This document shows positions 1-6,095 of a stretch of DNA of 15,278 nt, one piece after another. A model generated the notes under the pieces. The model had not been told where the DNA came from. It saw nothing but the letters and a program-made list of their open reading frames with translations, and did no database searches. Numbering within the stretch: the stretch's first letter is position 1; each line of letters opens with the position of its first letter. Both the position numbers and the translations under genes were made by a program. The stretch is from Nitrospirota bacterium (GTDB lineage Bacteria > Nitrospirota > Nitrospiria > Nitrospirales > UBA8639): NCBI GenBank assembly GCA_003228495.1, contig QIDY01000193.1:1-15278 (forward strand), in the 5' to 3' direction.

Positions 1-222
1 ATTGCCGGCATGACTCCGAACCCCGATGGGCCATGGATGACGCAGATGGCTCGGAATTTGACCATGGAGGAGTGGGGCTTCCTGACCCCAGATCACCAGG
101 TGATCCACGACCGTGATACCAAGTTCTGCGCCGCCTTTCGGGAGACAATCAAAGCGGCAGGCGTGAGGCTCGTCAAACTTCCCCGTATGGTCAAAAAACT
201 TATCCCGCCTTCCGGCATCTAA
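1..222 (+). pseudogene. Integrase-core (rve/DDE) transposase fragment, both ends missing
   Basis: The reading frame is open from the first base of the window and ends at TAA 220-222. The residues resemble the middle of the integrase-core transposases that go with IS3/IS481-type elements: WMTQMARNLT, then HDRDTKF (the second catalytic Asp), then AFRETIKAAGV and VKLPR. Family members normally continue with a serine-proline-asparagine stretch and an NAYAER-type motif carrying the catalytic Glu. Here similarity stops after LPR (about base 186) and an unrelated 11-residue tail follows. The catalytic Glu is therefore absent and the gene is dead. The 5' part lies outside the window, so I cannot say whether it is intact. 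The sharp loss of similarity suggests a deletion or insertion junction near 186-190. Family assignment is from memory of the motifs. Confidence 0.75.
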
Positions 223-238
223 AATTTTTAAGTTTTTT
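193..238. repeat. 10-bp perfect inverted repeat around a small GC hairpin
   Basis: AAAAAACTTA (193-202) is the exact reverse complement of TAAGTTTTTT (229-238). Between them lies GCCTTCCGGC (207-216), which can form a 3-bp stem with a TTCC loop. The repeat starts just after the point where the transposase fragment loses similarity. It could be a weak bidirectional terminator, the end of a lost element, or chance in AT-rich DNA. The remaining bases up to 407 contain no gene that I can support. Confidence 0.35.
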
Positions 239-407
239 AATGCAGATGAATATAGAGAAGGGACAAGGAATCCGTTGCGGTGTGATAGATTTGTGATAGA
301 AAATATCGCAACAGATGGAAATTATAGAATCTATAGACTCAATAGAATCGGAAAAACCCTTGCATTTTCTTAAGAAACGGGGAAACAAGAGTTGAGTGTG
401 TGCTAAT

Positions 408-433
408 GTTAGTTGAAATTTGAAGCGGCTCCC
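408..433 (+). repeat. Left terminal inverted repeat of the IS256-family element
   Basis: It begins GTTAGTTGAAATT, identical over 13 bases to the complement of the right end. The inner half is diverged but shares the CGGCT core. Confidence 0.7.
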
Positions 434-443
434 CCACCTGTGG

Positions 444-476
444 TGAGATGGCGTTCGACAAAGAATCGACATCTCA
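444..476 (+). other. Stem-loop in the transposase leader
   Basis: TGAGATG (444-450) pairs with CATCTCA (470-476), and an inner TCGA/TCGA pairing is possible. It lies between the left inverted repeat and the transposase ribosome binding site, so it would be in the leader RNA. Structures in this position can limit transposase translation from read-through transcripts. That role here is an inference. Confidence 0.35.
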
Positions 477-500
477 TCAACAGAACAAAGGAGCCACTTC

Positions 501-1781
501 ATGAGCAGTATTGCGGAAATCAAGAGACGAAGCAAGAAGGCCAAACGCTTGGGGCCAGTGCGGGTGATTCGGGCCGAGCAGTATTCGGACTTTGATGTGA
601 ACAGCAAGGTGGAATGCATTCAGGCCCTCATCCCCTTGGGTCTGATGCGAATTCACGAACTCTTAGAGGACGAGGTGTGTACGTTGGCCGGAGCTCGGTA
701 TACACGGAAGGCGGCTCGCCTACCCGGCCGCCGGCATGGGAGTAATCCCGGGAGTGTCCGGCTGGCGGGGCAACGGCATCCGTTCAAGATTCCTCGCGTC
801 CAGCATGTGGCTGGTGGCGAGATCCCCTTAGAGAGCTTGGCGCACCTCCATGGGACAGGCAAGCTGGATGAGATCCTCCTCAAACGGGTGCTGTATGGGA
901 TTTCCTGCCGAAACTATGAGGCGGCCGCGGCCGCGGTTCCTGGAGCCATTGGCTTGTCGAGTTCAACGGTGTCGCGGCGCTTTACGCACGCCAGTGCCAA
1001 GCAGCTCAAGGGATTGCAGGAACGCGACTTGAGCGAGCTGGATATTCTTGCCATCTTTCTCGATGGAAAGACTTTTGCCGATATGACGATGGTGGTGGCC
1101 GTCGGGATTACGCTCACAGGTGAGAAACAGGTCCTGGGGTTTGTGGAAACGGGCACTGAAAATGAGCAAGTGCTCACGCCCTTTCTCCAGGAGTTGGAGG
1201 AGCGAGGCCTCACCAGTTCTCAGGGACTCTTGTTCATCATTGATGGAGGGAAAGGTCTGCGAGCGGCCGTGCGACAGGCTTTTGGGACTTCCGCCCTGGT
1301 CCAGCGATGCCAGTGGCACAAACGGGAGAATGTCGTCAGGCATTTGCCGAAAGGCGACCAGGCCACCTGGCGCCGACGGCTCCAACGGGCGTATCAGCGT
1401 CCAACCTATGCGGAAGCCAGAGCCGCGCTCACGCGCTTGCAGACAGAACTAGAGGACCGCAATCAATCGGCGGCGCGGAGCTTAGCGGAAGGTCTGGAGG
1501 AAACGTTGACCTTGCATCGGCTAGGAGTCTTTGCTCTCTTGGGCTTGTCCTTCAAGACCACGAATTGTCTGGAATCCATCAACGCTTTGGTGGAAGAGCG
1601 CTGTGCCAAAGTGGATCGCTGGACGAACTCGAATCAGCGGCAACGGTGGTTGGCCACGGCGCTGCTGGACATTGAGCCACGGCTGCGGAAGGTCAAAGGG
1701 TATCGGCACTTACCCAAGCTCCGTGAGGCGCTGCGACGAGACTTGAACATTGATAAGACCGTGCCAAAGAAGGTTGCGTAA
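501..1781 (+). CDS. IS256-family (mutator-type) transposase
   Basis: This 426-aa DDE transposase catalyses movement of the surrounding insertion sequence. The family pattern is complete: first Asp in FLDGK (D188), second Asp in IIDGG (D248), the RCQWHK block (C270, W272, H273) typical of the mutator/IS256 group, and the catalytic Glu in TNCLES (E358) preceded by a helical insertion. The N-terminal 170 residues contain the region that recognises the ends, including a TVSRRF helix-turn-helix-like segment near residue 156. The length is slightly above the usual 390-420 aa. The start is supported by AAAGGAG at 487-493, eight bases before the ATG. No frameshift or internal stop is seen, so the enzyme could be active. 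I cannot name the specific IS. Confidence 0.92.
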   Translation: MSSIAEIKRRSKKAKRLGPVRVIRAEQYSDFDVNSKVECIQALIPLGLMRIHELLEDEVCTLAGARYTRKAARLPGRRHGSNPGSVRLAGQRHPFKIPRVQHVAGGEIPLESLAHLHGTGKLDEILLKRVLYGISCRNYEAAAAAVPGAIGLSSSTVSRRFTHASAKQLKGLQERDLSELDILAIFLDGKTFADMTMVVAVGITLTGEKQVLGFVETGTENEQVLTPFLQELEERGLTSSQGLLFIIDGGKGLRAAVRQAFGTSALVQRCQWHKRENVVRHLPKGDQATWRRRLQRAYQRPTYAEARAALTRLQTELEDRNQSAARSLAEGLEETLTLHRLGVFALLGLSFKTTNCLESINALVEERCAKVDRWTNSNQRQRWLATALLDIEPRLRKVKGYRHLPKLREALRRDLNIDKTVPKKVA

Positions 1782-1790
1782 CATGAACCC

Positions 1791-1816
1791 GGAAGCCGTG
1801 GAGAATTTCAACTAAC
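1791..1816 (-). repeat. Right terminal inverted repeat of the IS256-family element
   Basis: Read on the minus strand it begins GTTAGTTGAAATT, matching the left end over 13 bases and at 20 of 26 positions in total. It lies 9 bases after the transposase stop codon. Confidence 0.7.
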
Positions 1817-1880
1817 TTTGGGCTTGACTCCATCCGAAGATTGCGTATGCCGCCTAAGTGCACTATATTTAATTGCCGGG

Positions 1881-2111
1881 TTAATAGTTAAACGAGCCAG
1901 AATACTTAACACCTTGTGGGGTCCCTACTTCAATCGGCCCAGACTCGAAATCACTTCCTACAGTCTGCTTCAAGTCGCAGTACACAGCAGGATATGATTT
2001 GTCGTTAACTTCAATTGTGAAGAACACACGAGATACCATGTGCTCATCGTCGCTTCCAAAATCTTGCGAATCCTGAATTAACTTGTGGAAGGTAACGGAT
2101 ATTTGTGACAT
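1881..2111 (-). CDS. Small protein of unknown function (76 aa)
   Basis: The start chosen is the ATG at 2111, beginning MSQISVTFHK, because GGAGG lies 6 bases upstream (AAGGAGGACAG then ATG). A longer frame exists upstream but has no such site. The product is acidic and soluble-looking, with no signal peptide, membrane segment, cysteine pair or zinc motif. It contains a charged DFGSDDEH segment near residue 20 and alternating hydrophobic stretches (VFFTIEV, YPAVYCDL) that suggest a small beta-sheet domain. I do not recognise a characterised family. It ends 65 bp from the right end of the insertion sequence, and its last residues (GSFNY) fall abruptly at the stop, so a shortened C-terminus is possible but not shown. 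The good ribosome binding site argues that it is a real gene. Confidence 0.6.
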   Translation of the reverse strand: MSQISVTFHKLIQDSQDFGSDDEHMVSRVFFTIEVNDKSYPAVYCDLKQTVGSDFESGPIEVGTPQGVKYSGSFNY

Positions 2112-2175
2112 CTGTCCTCCTTGGTTTTTAGAAACAAAAGAGTCGACCAGAGAACTGCGTCCCGAGTGCACAACA

Positions 2176-2204
2176 ATTCTTGGTCAATCAACGAGATAAG
2201 TCAA
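2176..2204 (-). promoter_or_regulatory. Possible promoter for the 76-aa gene
   Basis: On the minus strand TTGACT (2199-2204) and AAGAAT (2176-2181) are separated by 17 bases. The -10 box is a weak match. It would give a leader of about 60 nt. Confidence 0.25.
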
Positions 2205-2214
2205 GGAAGTCCTC

Positions 2215-3957
2215 TTACAACAGCGGTTCGCTGGAGAGGAGGGAGAAGCCACGGTGTTCGAGGACGACCGCCCAATCGGACACGGCTTCTGGAATGTCGC
2301 GACGGAGAGGAGTTTGGAGAATAATCATTTTCTTGCCTGAAGCCGCCAGGTGAATCTGCCATTCTTTCTCATCTCTCGGTCCCAGAAAATATACTTTTCG
2401 TTGGGAATAAAAACTGAGGGATGGTCGTTTTCTTCCTACTTGCAATAACCGATCGTCTTTCCCAAGATTGTACCCGGCAATCGCCGCTAATTGCTGGGGA
2501 GGTTCGATGAAATACATGTGATACACCGGAAGAGCCCCTTTCACCGCAAACACACCAACCATCATGATCATGACACCTGCTACTCCCACCGCCCACGATC
2601 GCTTTGTCTCTGAATCCAGACAATGTCGGATACCCATCGTTCCGAATATGATGACTAATCCCATCATGGTAGGGAGCCACCCAAAATCCACATGCACGGC
2701 AGCCGGAAACTCCTCGGAAATCTGCTTGAGGAATTGATGAAAAATTGCGGGGCCTAAGATGATGGCAATCCCCAACACATATCCAACCCCAAGGAGAAGA
2801 CGACGAGGGATTCGCCAGTCCGGTAGAGAGACCATGTCTTGAAATCTTTTCCACCATAAAGCTACCAAAAGGGCAGAGGCCGGAAACAGCGGATAAATAT
2901 AATGCGGCAACCTTGTGGCCGAGAGGGTAAAGAAGATTAACAATCCCACGACCCACACACTCAAGAAAAATTCCAAGTTTTTTTCTGGAGTGGCGAATGT
3001 CTGTCCATGCCAATACGCTTTCCACTGTTTTATCGATTGATAGAGCACTGACGGTAGGAATGCACTCCATGGGAAAAACCCCAGCAGCAAGATGGGCACA
3101 TAAAAGAGAAGCGTGCCTCCATGTCCTTCCATCGGACTCATGAACCTACCTGTGGTGTTGGCCTGTGCCGCTGCCCAATATGCCTCACCATGAATTTGAA
3201 ACATGACCACATACCAGGGAGCAGCCACCAAGAGAACAAGCCCCGTGCCCAGTAGCGGGAATCCTTTTTGCCAAAAAGATTTCCATTGTCGCGTGAGCAT
3301 AAGAAAGGGAATGACTCCAACCAGCGGAATGATAATGCCAACTGGCCCCTTGACCAGCATCCCGAATCCCATGGCCAAGTAGAAGGAGGCAAACCACCAT
3401 CGACTGGTTTTCGTGGAAGCTTGTAGCCCTTGCCAAAAACTATAGCCGGCCAATGTGGTAAAGACGACAAGCTCCGGGTCAGTCAGCACCAGGCGATTGA
3501 TGGCCAAAAATTCCATATTGAGCAACAGCATGATCGACGATAAGAAGGCCAGAGGCGCACCAAGCCATCGATAGACAAACGCATATTGCAACAACAGCAC
3601 ACAGAGACCTGAGAATGCTGAGGGAAATCGAGCGGCAAATTCATTGATTCCGAATAGGGTATAAGATCCGCTAATCAACCAGTACACAAATGCGGGTTTT
3701 GCAAAGCGCGGTTCATAATTGAGTGTCGGCGAAATCCAATCGCCTGTTTCCAGCATTTCTCTGGCAGCTTCGGCGTTGCTGCCTTCGTCACGGTCAGTCA
3801 GGCCTAACCCACCTATGTCCAAACCGGATAACCATCCACCCTCTAGACCAAACAACCACAATCCCAGCACAAGCAAAACAGCTAGGTGGCTCAAAGGCGA
3901 TTGGAATACTGAGAATGACTGAAAGCGAGGAGAAGACGGCGAGGAAGGATTATCCAC
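2215..3957 (-). CDS. ArnT-like GT39/GT83-family membrane glycosyltransferase
   Basis: This 580-aa integral membrane protein belongs to the protein mannosyltransferase/ArnT superfamily. Such enzymes move a sugar from a polyprenyl-phosphate carrier onto a lipid or protein acceptor on the outer face of the inner membrane. The first hydrophobic helix covers about residues 24-40. It is followed by the periplasmic loop with the acidic motif LTDRDEGS (D55, D57, E58), then EMLETGDWISP and RFAKPAFVYW, the classic ArnT/PMT signature. About ten further hydrophobic segments follow, and the C-terminal 100 residues are more polar, as in ArnT. The start is GTG at 3957, overlapping the stop of the upstream LAB_N gene by 8 bases, which suggests coupled translation. 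The next internal Met is past the catalytic loop. The donor (for example aminoarabinose, hexose or hexosamine) and the acceptor (lipid A, other glycolipid or protein) cannot be read from the sequence, so no symbol is given. Confidence 0.85.
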   Translation of the reverse strand: MDNPSSPSSPRFQSFSVFQSPLSHLAVLLVLGLWLFGLEGGWLSGLDIGGLGLTDRDEGSNAEAAREMLETGDWISPTLNYEPRFAKPAFVYWLISGSYTLFGINEFAARFPSAFSGLCVLLLQYAFVYRWLGAPLAFLSSIMLLLNMEFLAINRLVLTDPELVVFTTLAGYSFWQGLQASTKTSRWWFASFYLAMGFGMLVKGPVGIIIPLVGVIPFLMLTRQWKSFWQKGFPLLGTGLVLLVAAPWYVVMFQIHGEAYWAAAQANTTGRFMSPMEGHGGTLLFYVPILLLGFFPWSAFLPSVLYQSIKQWKAYWHGQTFATPEKNLEFFLSVWVVGLLIFFTLSATRLPHYIYPLFPASALLVALWWKRFQDMVSLPDWRIPRRLLLGVGYVLGIAIILGPAIFHQFLKQISEEFPAAVHVDFGWLPTMMGLVIIFGTMGIRHCLDSETKRSWAVGVAGVMIMMVGVFAVKGALPVYHMYFIEPPQQLAAIAGYNLGKDDRLLQVGRKRPSLSFYSQRKVYFLGPRDEKEWQIHLAASGKKMIILQTPLRRDIPEAVSDWAVVLEHRGFSLLSSEPLL

Positions 3958-4246
3958 TCTTAGCCCGTTTTTGTGTGCGATGAATCAAGATCAGGTTTCG
4001 AACGTACACCAAAGTTCCCACGCTTTGTCCTGCGATAAAGACCGGATCCACTCGATGCAGGGCATAGGCCAACACGATGACACTTCCAATCAAGCTCATA
4101 TACCAAAAGGACACAGGAATTTGGCTTTCAGCTTTTCTTTCAGAGACAAACCACTGTAACAGCCATCGAGAGAAGAACAGACTTTGCCCAGAAAATCCAA
4201 TCCCTAACCATATCATTTCTTCAGTTGACAGTGAGGTGAAATCCAT
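3950..4246 (-). CDS. LAB_N (lipid-A-disaccharide synthase N-terminal-like) membrane protein
   Basis: This 98-aa protein consists almost entirely of the LAB_N domain. Signature blocks are in order: GFSGQSLFFSRWLLQWFVSE (residues 17-36), the S/P-x-x-FW segment (SQIPVSFWYMSLIGS, 41-55), HRVDPVFIAGQ (64-74) and a YVRNL block (81-85), then a basic tail. Three hydrophobic helices are apparent. The domain is known as an N-terminal extension of some LpxB proteins and as a stand-alone small membrane protein beside GT2 and ArnT-like transferases. No enzymatic activity is assigned to it; a role in handling the lipid-linked sugar or in complex formation is inference. It starts 3 bp after the GT2 stop codon, with AAAGGGTG just upstream of the ATG, and overlaps the next gene by 8 bp. 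Confidence 0.88.
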   Translation of the reverse strand: MDFTSLSTEEMIWLGIGFSGQSLFFSRWLLQWFVSERKAESQIPVSFWYMSLIGSVIVLAYALHRVDPVFIAGQSVGTLVYVRNLILIHRTQKRAKSG

Positions 4247-4249
4247 CCG

Positions 4250-5023
4250 TTAACCATCACCCTTTTGACACTCATTGGATTGGGGAGGCTTGGATTCCCG
4301 CATCTGATAATTTAAACACCGTTTTTGCATCCATCGAACGGCAAACAGATCATACAACCCGGCAAATAATCGATTGCCTACTCCATATTTAGACACTCCA
4401 TGGACGCGTGGAAAATGTTGGACTGGAACTTCTGTCACCGTAAACCCGTACATCTTGGCCACTGCCGGGAAAAAGCGGTGCATATTTTTAAATAAGGGCA
4501 TTCGTTCGACGACAGCTCTTCGAAAGATCTTTAATGAACACCCCGTATCGGCTATGCCATCATGCACCACCCAATTTCTCACGTGATTCGCGATCTTGGA
4601 TGACCATCGGCGCACCATATTATCGTGTCGAGCCGCCCGATACCCGCACACCAAATCAAACTGCTCTACCAATGGAAGGAGCGCAGCAAAATCGTTGGGA
4701 TCATATTGTAAATCCCCATCCATCGTGGCAATCAATGCACCTCTTGCCTGTCGAAACCCTGCATCAAATGCTGCCGTTTGCCCGTGATTTTGATCCAAGT
4801 GGATGACCCGAACAGCCTTCGATTGCGTGAGCAATTCGTCCAACAGCGACTCACTGCCATCCGTGCTCCCATCATCTACCAACACCAGTTCAAAAGGAGC
4901 AGTTTTACTCTCAGGTCGGACCTCAAAAAACTTGAGCAATTGGCTGACTAATAATGGGATATTGTCCCGTTCATCTTTAATAGGGATAACGACCGAAATC
5001 CATGGGAGGAGAAGGGTACTCAT
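4250..5023 (-). CDS. GT2-family polyprenyl-phosphate glycosyltransferase (DPM1/ArnC-like)
   Basis: A 257-aa GT-A fold enzyme that would transfer a nucleotide-activated sugar to undecaprenyl phosphate at the cytoplasmic face. Visible motifs: ISVVIPIKDERDNIP (9-23), LVDDGSTDGS (48-57; D50/D51 bind nucleotide), the metal-binding DGD in MDGDLQYDP (D102, D104), DTGCSLKIFRR (159-169) and VQHFPRVHGVSKYG (201-214) near the acceptor site. There is no C-terminal pair of membrane helices as in ArnC/GtrB, so it resembles the short soluble dolichol-phosphate-mannose-synthase type. It is the first gene of a tightly packed set with the LAB_N protein and the ArnT-like transferase, which should use the lipid-linked sugar it makes. 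The ATG start has no strong ribosome binding site, but the protein starts in register with the family. The sugar is unknown. Confidence 0.87.
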   Translation of the reverse strand: MSTLLLPWISVVIPIKDERDNIPLLVSQLLKFFEVRPESKTAPFELVLVDDGSTDGSESLLDELLTQSKAVRVIHLDQNHGQTAAFDAGFRQARGALIATMDGDLQYDPNDFAALLPLVEQFDLVCGYRAARHDNMVRRWSSKIANHVRNWVVHDGIADTGCSLKIFRRAVVERMPLFKNMHRFFPAVAKMYGFTVTEVPVQHFPRVHGVSKYGVGNRLFAGLYDLFAVRWMQKRCLNYQMRESKPPQSNECQKGDG

Positions 5024-5058
5024 AGGGGAAAAAGCTTAGGCTGTCGGCATGTTCTTTT

Positions 5059-5098
5059 TGCGTACAACGCACGTTTTGGGACTCCGGCTTAGCCGAAG
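5059..5098 (-). other. Two inverted repeats at the start of the glycosylation-cassette transcript
   Basis: A near-palindrome CTCCGGCTTAGCCGAAG (5082-5098) overlaps the predicted transcription start. A second stem, TGCGT-ACA-ACGCA (5059-5071), lies in the leader. The first could be an operator, the second a leader hairpin. Both assignments are inference from position. Confidence 0.3.
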
Positions 5099-5099
5099 C

Positions 5100-5129
5100 A
5101 TTCTACTGAATCCCCGAAAAATCGGTCAA
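5100..5129 (-). promoter_or_regulatory. Sigma70-type promoter of the GT2/LAB_N/ArnT-like cassette
   Basis: On the minus strand TTGACC (5124-5129) and TAGAAT (5100-5105) are separated by 18 bases. The predicted start near 5093 gives a leader of about 70 nt to the GT2 ATG at 5023. Confidence 0.5.
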
Positions 5130-5205
5130 ACATGGTCATGACAAGACGAGTATTTGCTATCTCCTGAAGCCTCTGAGCTGTTCCTAAACGATTATTGAGG
5201 GAAAG

Positions 5206-5234
5206 TTGACCAACGGTAGGAGCTTTTGTAAGGT
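5206..5234 (+). promoter_or_regulatory. Promoter for the 84-aa gene
   Basis: TTGACC (5206-5211) and TAAGGT (5229-5234) are separated by 17 bases, with the gene start at 5262. A strong ribosome binding site follows. The -10 box matches only moderately. Confidence 0.4.
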
Positions 5235-5261
5235 GAAAATTATTTTCAGGGAGGACGAGGA

Positions 5262-5516
5262 ATGCAAGACGACATCATGCAAGCGTATATGGAAATCGAA
5301 CAGGCTATGCAGCGCTATTCTCTTTTGCTAGAGGAACATGTCGGGACCTTACAAAAAAGTGAGGATCCAGGAGCCCAGGTGAAGTTTGAGCGAATGAAGG
5401 CAGGCTCAAAAGCCATGAGAGACAGCAGCCAAATTTATCTCTCATATGCCAAATTTGTGGCGTACGGAATGCCTGATAGCGAAGAACTGCTGGAGGATGA
5501 GGACTTACAAACGTAA
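5262..5516 (+). CDS. Small helical protein of unknown function (84 aa)
   Basis: The ATG at 5262 is preceded by a purine-rich ribosome binding region (GGGAGGACGAGG, 5249-5260) and by a plausible promoter, so expression is likely. The product is acidic and predicted largely helical: a long amphipathic helix over roughly residues 5-35 (QAYMEIEQAMQRYSLLLEEH), a second over about 40-70, and an acidic tail (SEELLEDEDLQT). The heptad-like spacing of hydrophobic residues suggests a coiled coil or helical hairpin. There is no signal peptide, membrane segment or Cys/His cluster. I do not recognise a family. It stands alone on the plus strand, divergent from the glycosylation cassette and convergent with the tRNA-Pro unit. 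Confidence 0.7.
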   Translation: MQDDIMQAYMEIEQAMQRYSLLLEEHVGTLQKSEDPGAQVKFERMKAGSKAMRDSSQIYLSYAKFVAYGMPDSEELLEDEDLQT

Positions 5517-5533
5517 GGATGACGGAACAGACG

Positions 5534-5566
5534 GAGAAGACTCTTATTTCTTTCTTCTCAATTTTT
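5534..5566 (+). terminator. Candidate rho-independent terminator after the 84-aa gene
   Basis: GAGAAGA (5534-5540) pairs with TCTTCTC (5553-5559) and is followed by AATTTTT. The loop is 12 nt and the stem has only three G-C pairs, so it is weak. It lies 18 bp after the stop codon and just before the convergent tRNA gene. Confidence 0.35.
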
Positions 5567-5590
5567 ACTCCTTACTTCCCACTTCAAAAT

Positions 5591-5667
5591 TGGTCGGGGC
5601 GAGCCGATTTGAACGGCCGACCTCTCGCACCCCAAGCGAGTGCGCTACCGGGCTGCGCCACGCCCCG
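5591..5667 (-). tRNA. tRNA-Pro (anticodon GGG)
   Basis: Read on the minus strand the 77 nt fold as a complete cloverleaf. The acceptor stem is CGGGGCG/CGCCCCG, the D arm has GCGC/GCGC with GG in the loop, the anticodon stem CTCGC/GCGAG encloses loop TTGGGGT (anticodon GGG), the variable loop is short, and the T arm has loop TTCAAAT. The discriminator base is A and the CCA end is encoded. The gene lies 41 bp after the merR-type gene and could be co-transcribed with ihfA and merR. Confidence 0.95.
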
Positions 5668-5708
5668 CCAATTGTAGTATGATTTTCTTTCCTGTTTCGA
5701 CTAACCAT

Positions 5709-6059
5709 TTAGGCTGATTCCTGGTCTAACAGCTTTAAGATTCCCTGCAATTCAGTTTTCGCTTTTTCCACACGATCTTTAGAAACCTGCACGGATTTAC
5801 CTCCACGTTTTTTTCGAAACCAAAATCGTTTCAGACCTGCAATGGTATATCCTTCCTCATAGAGCATCCGTTTGATTTCGAATATCGTTTCAATATCTAT
5901 TTTCGTATAAATTCGGTGCTTACCCTGACTTTTCTTCGGTTTCAAGAAAATGAATTCTGATTCCCAAAACCGCAGGACATACGCGGGAAGTTTCGTTAAC
6001 GAGGCGACTTCCCCAATCTTATACCCGGTCTTTTCCTCGTGTTTCGTGCCCGCTCCCAT
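5709..6059 (-). CDS. MerR-family transcriptional regulator
   Basis: A 116-aa protein with one MerR-type winged helix-turn-helix: YKIGEVASLTKLPAYVLRFWE (helix-turn-helix, about 13-33), FLKPKKSQGKHRIYT (wing, 38-52) and DIETIFEIKRMLYEEGYTIAGLKRF (55-79). A basic patch (RKKRGGK) and a C-terminal helix with heptad-like leucines follow, probably for dimerisation. No C-terminal cysteine pair or effector domain is present, so it is not a metal sensor of the MerR/CueR kind. The ATG at 6059 is fixed by an in-frame stop 9 bases upstream, and there is only a weak ribosome binding site. It follows ihfA by 36 bp and precedes tRNA-Pro, an order also found in proteobacteria, where the regulator beside ihfA is conserved but uncharacterised. 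Confidence 0.88.
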   Translation of the reverse strand: MGAGTKHEEKTGYKIGEVASLTKLPAYVLRFWESEFIFLKPKKSQGKHRIYTKIDIETIFEIKRMLYEEGYTIAGLKRFWFRKKRGGKSVQVSKDRVEKAKTELQGILKLLDQESA

Positions 6060-6095
6060 GCCTGGTCACACCATAGTCATCATATGCTCTTGCCT

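Larger units (their letters stand above)
408..1816 (+). mobile_element. IS256-family insertion sequence with imperfect terminal inverted repeats
   Basis: The element is delimited by inverted repeats 408-433 and 1791-1816. The outer 13 bases are identical (GTTAGTTGAAATT reading inward from each end) and 20 of 26 positions match overall. One transposase gene fills the inside, starting 93 bp from the left end and stopping 35 bp from the right end, which is a normal IS256 layout. The eight bases outside each end (400-407 and 1817-1824) do not match, so no target-site duplication is visible. Either one flank has been lost or rearranged since insertion, or the true ends differ by a few bases. The interior is visibly richer in G and C than the DNA on either side, in keeping with an acquired element. 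Confidence 0.8.

Noticed and set aside
296..350. Repeated ATAGAATC-like octamers (near 325 and 341) in the gap before the insertion sequence
   Set aside because: Only two imperfect copies in AT-rich DNA; not enough to call an iteron array or a binding-site cluster.
200..619. A 139-codon minus-strand frame across the left end of the insertion sequence
   Set aside because: It spans the inverted repeat and the start of the transposase on the opposite strand, has no family resemblance and an unnatural composition. It is a chance frame.
963..1385. A 140-codon minus-strand frame inside the transposase gene
   Set aside because: Antisense shadow of the GC-rich transposase; no start signal and no similarity.
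2369..3070. A 233-codon frame on the same strand as the ArnT-like gene, in another phase
   Set aside because: It lies wholly inside a well-supported membrane protein gene and shows no domain or ribosome binding site.
5446..5682. A 78-codon plus-strand frame overlapping the end of the 84-aa gene and the tRNA
   Set aside because: It runs antisense through the whole tRNA-Pro gene and has no ribosome binding site. Its apparent peptide is translated tRNA sequence.
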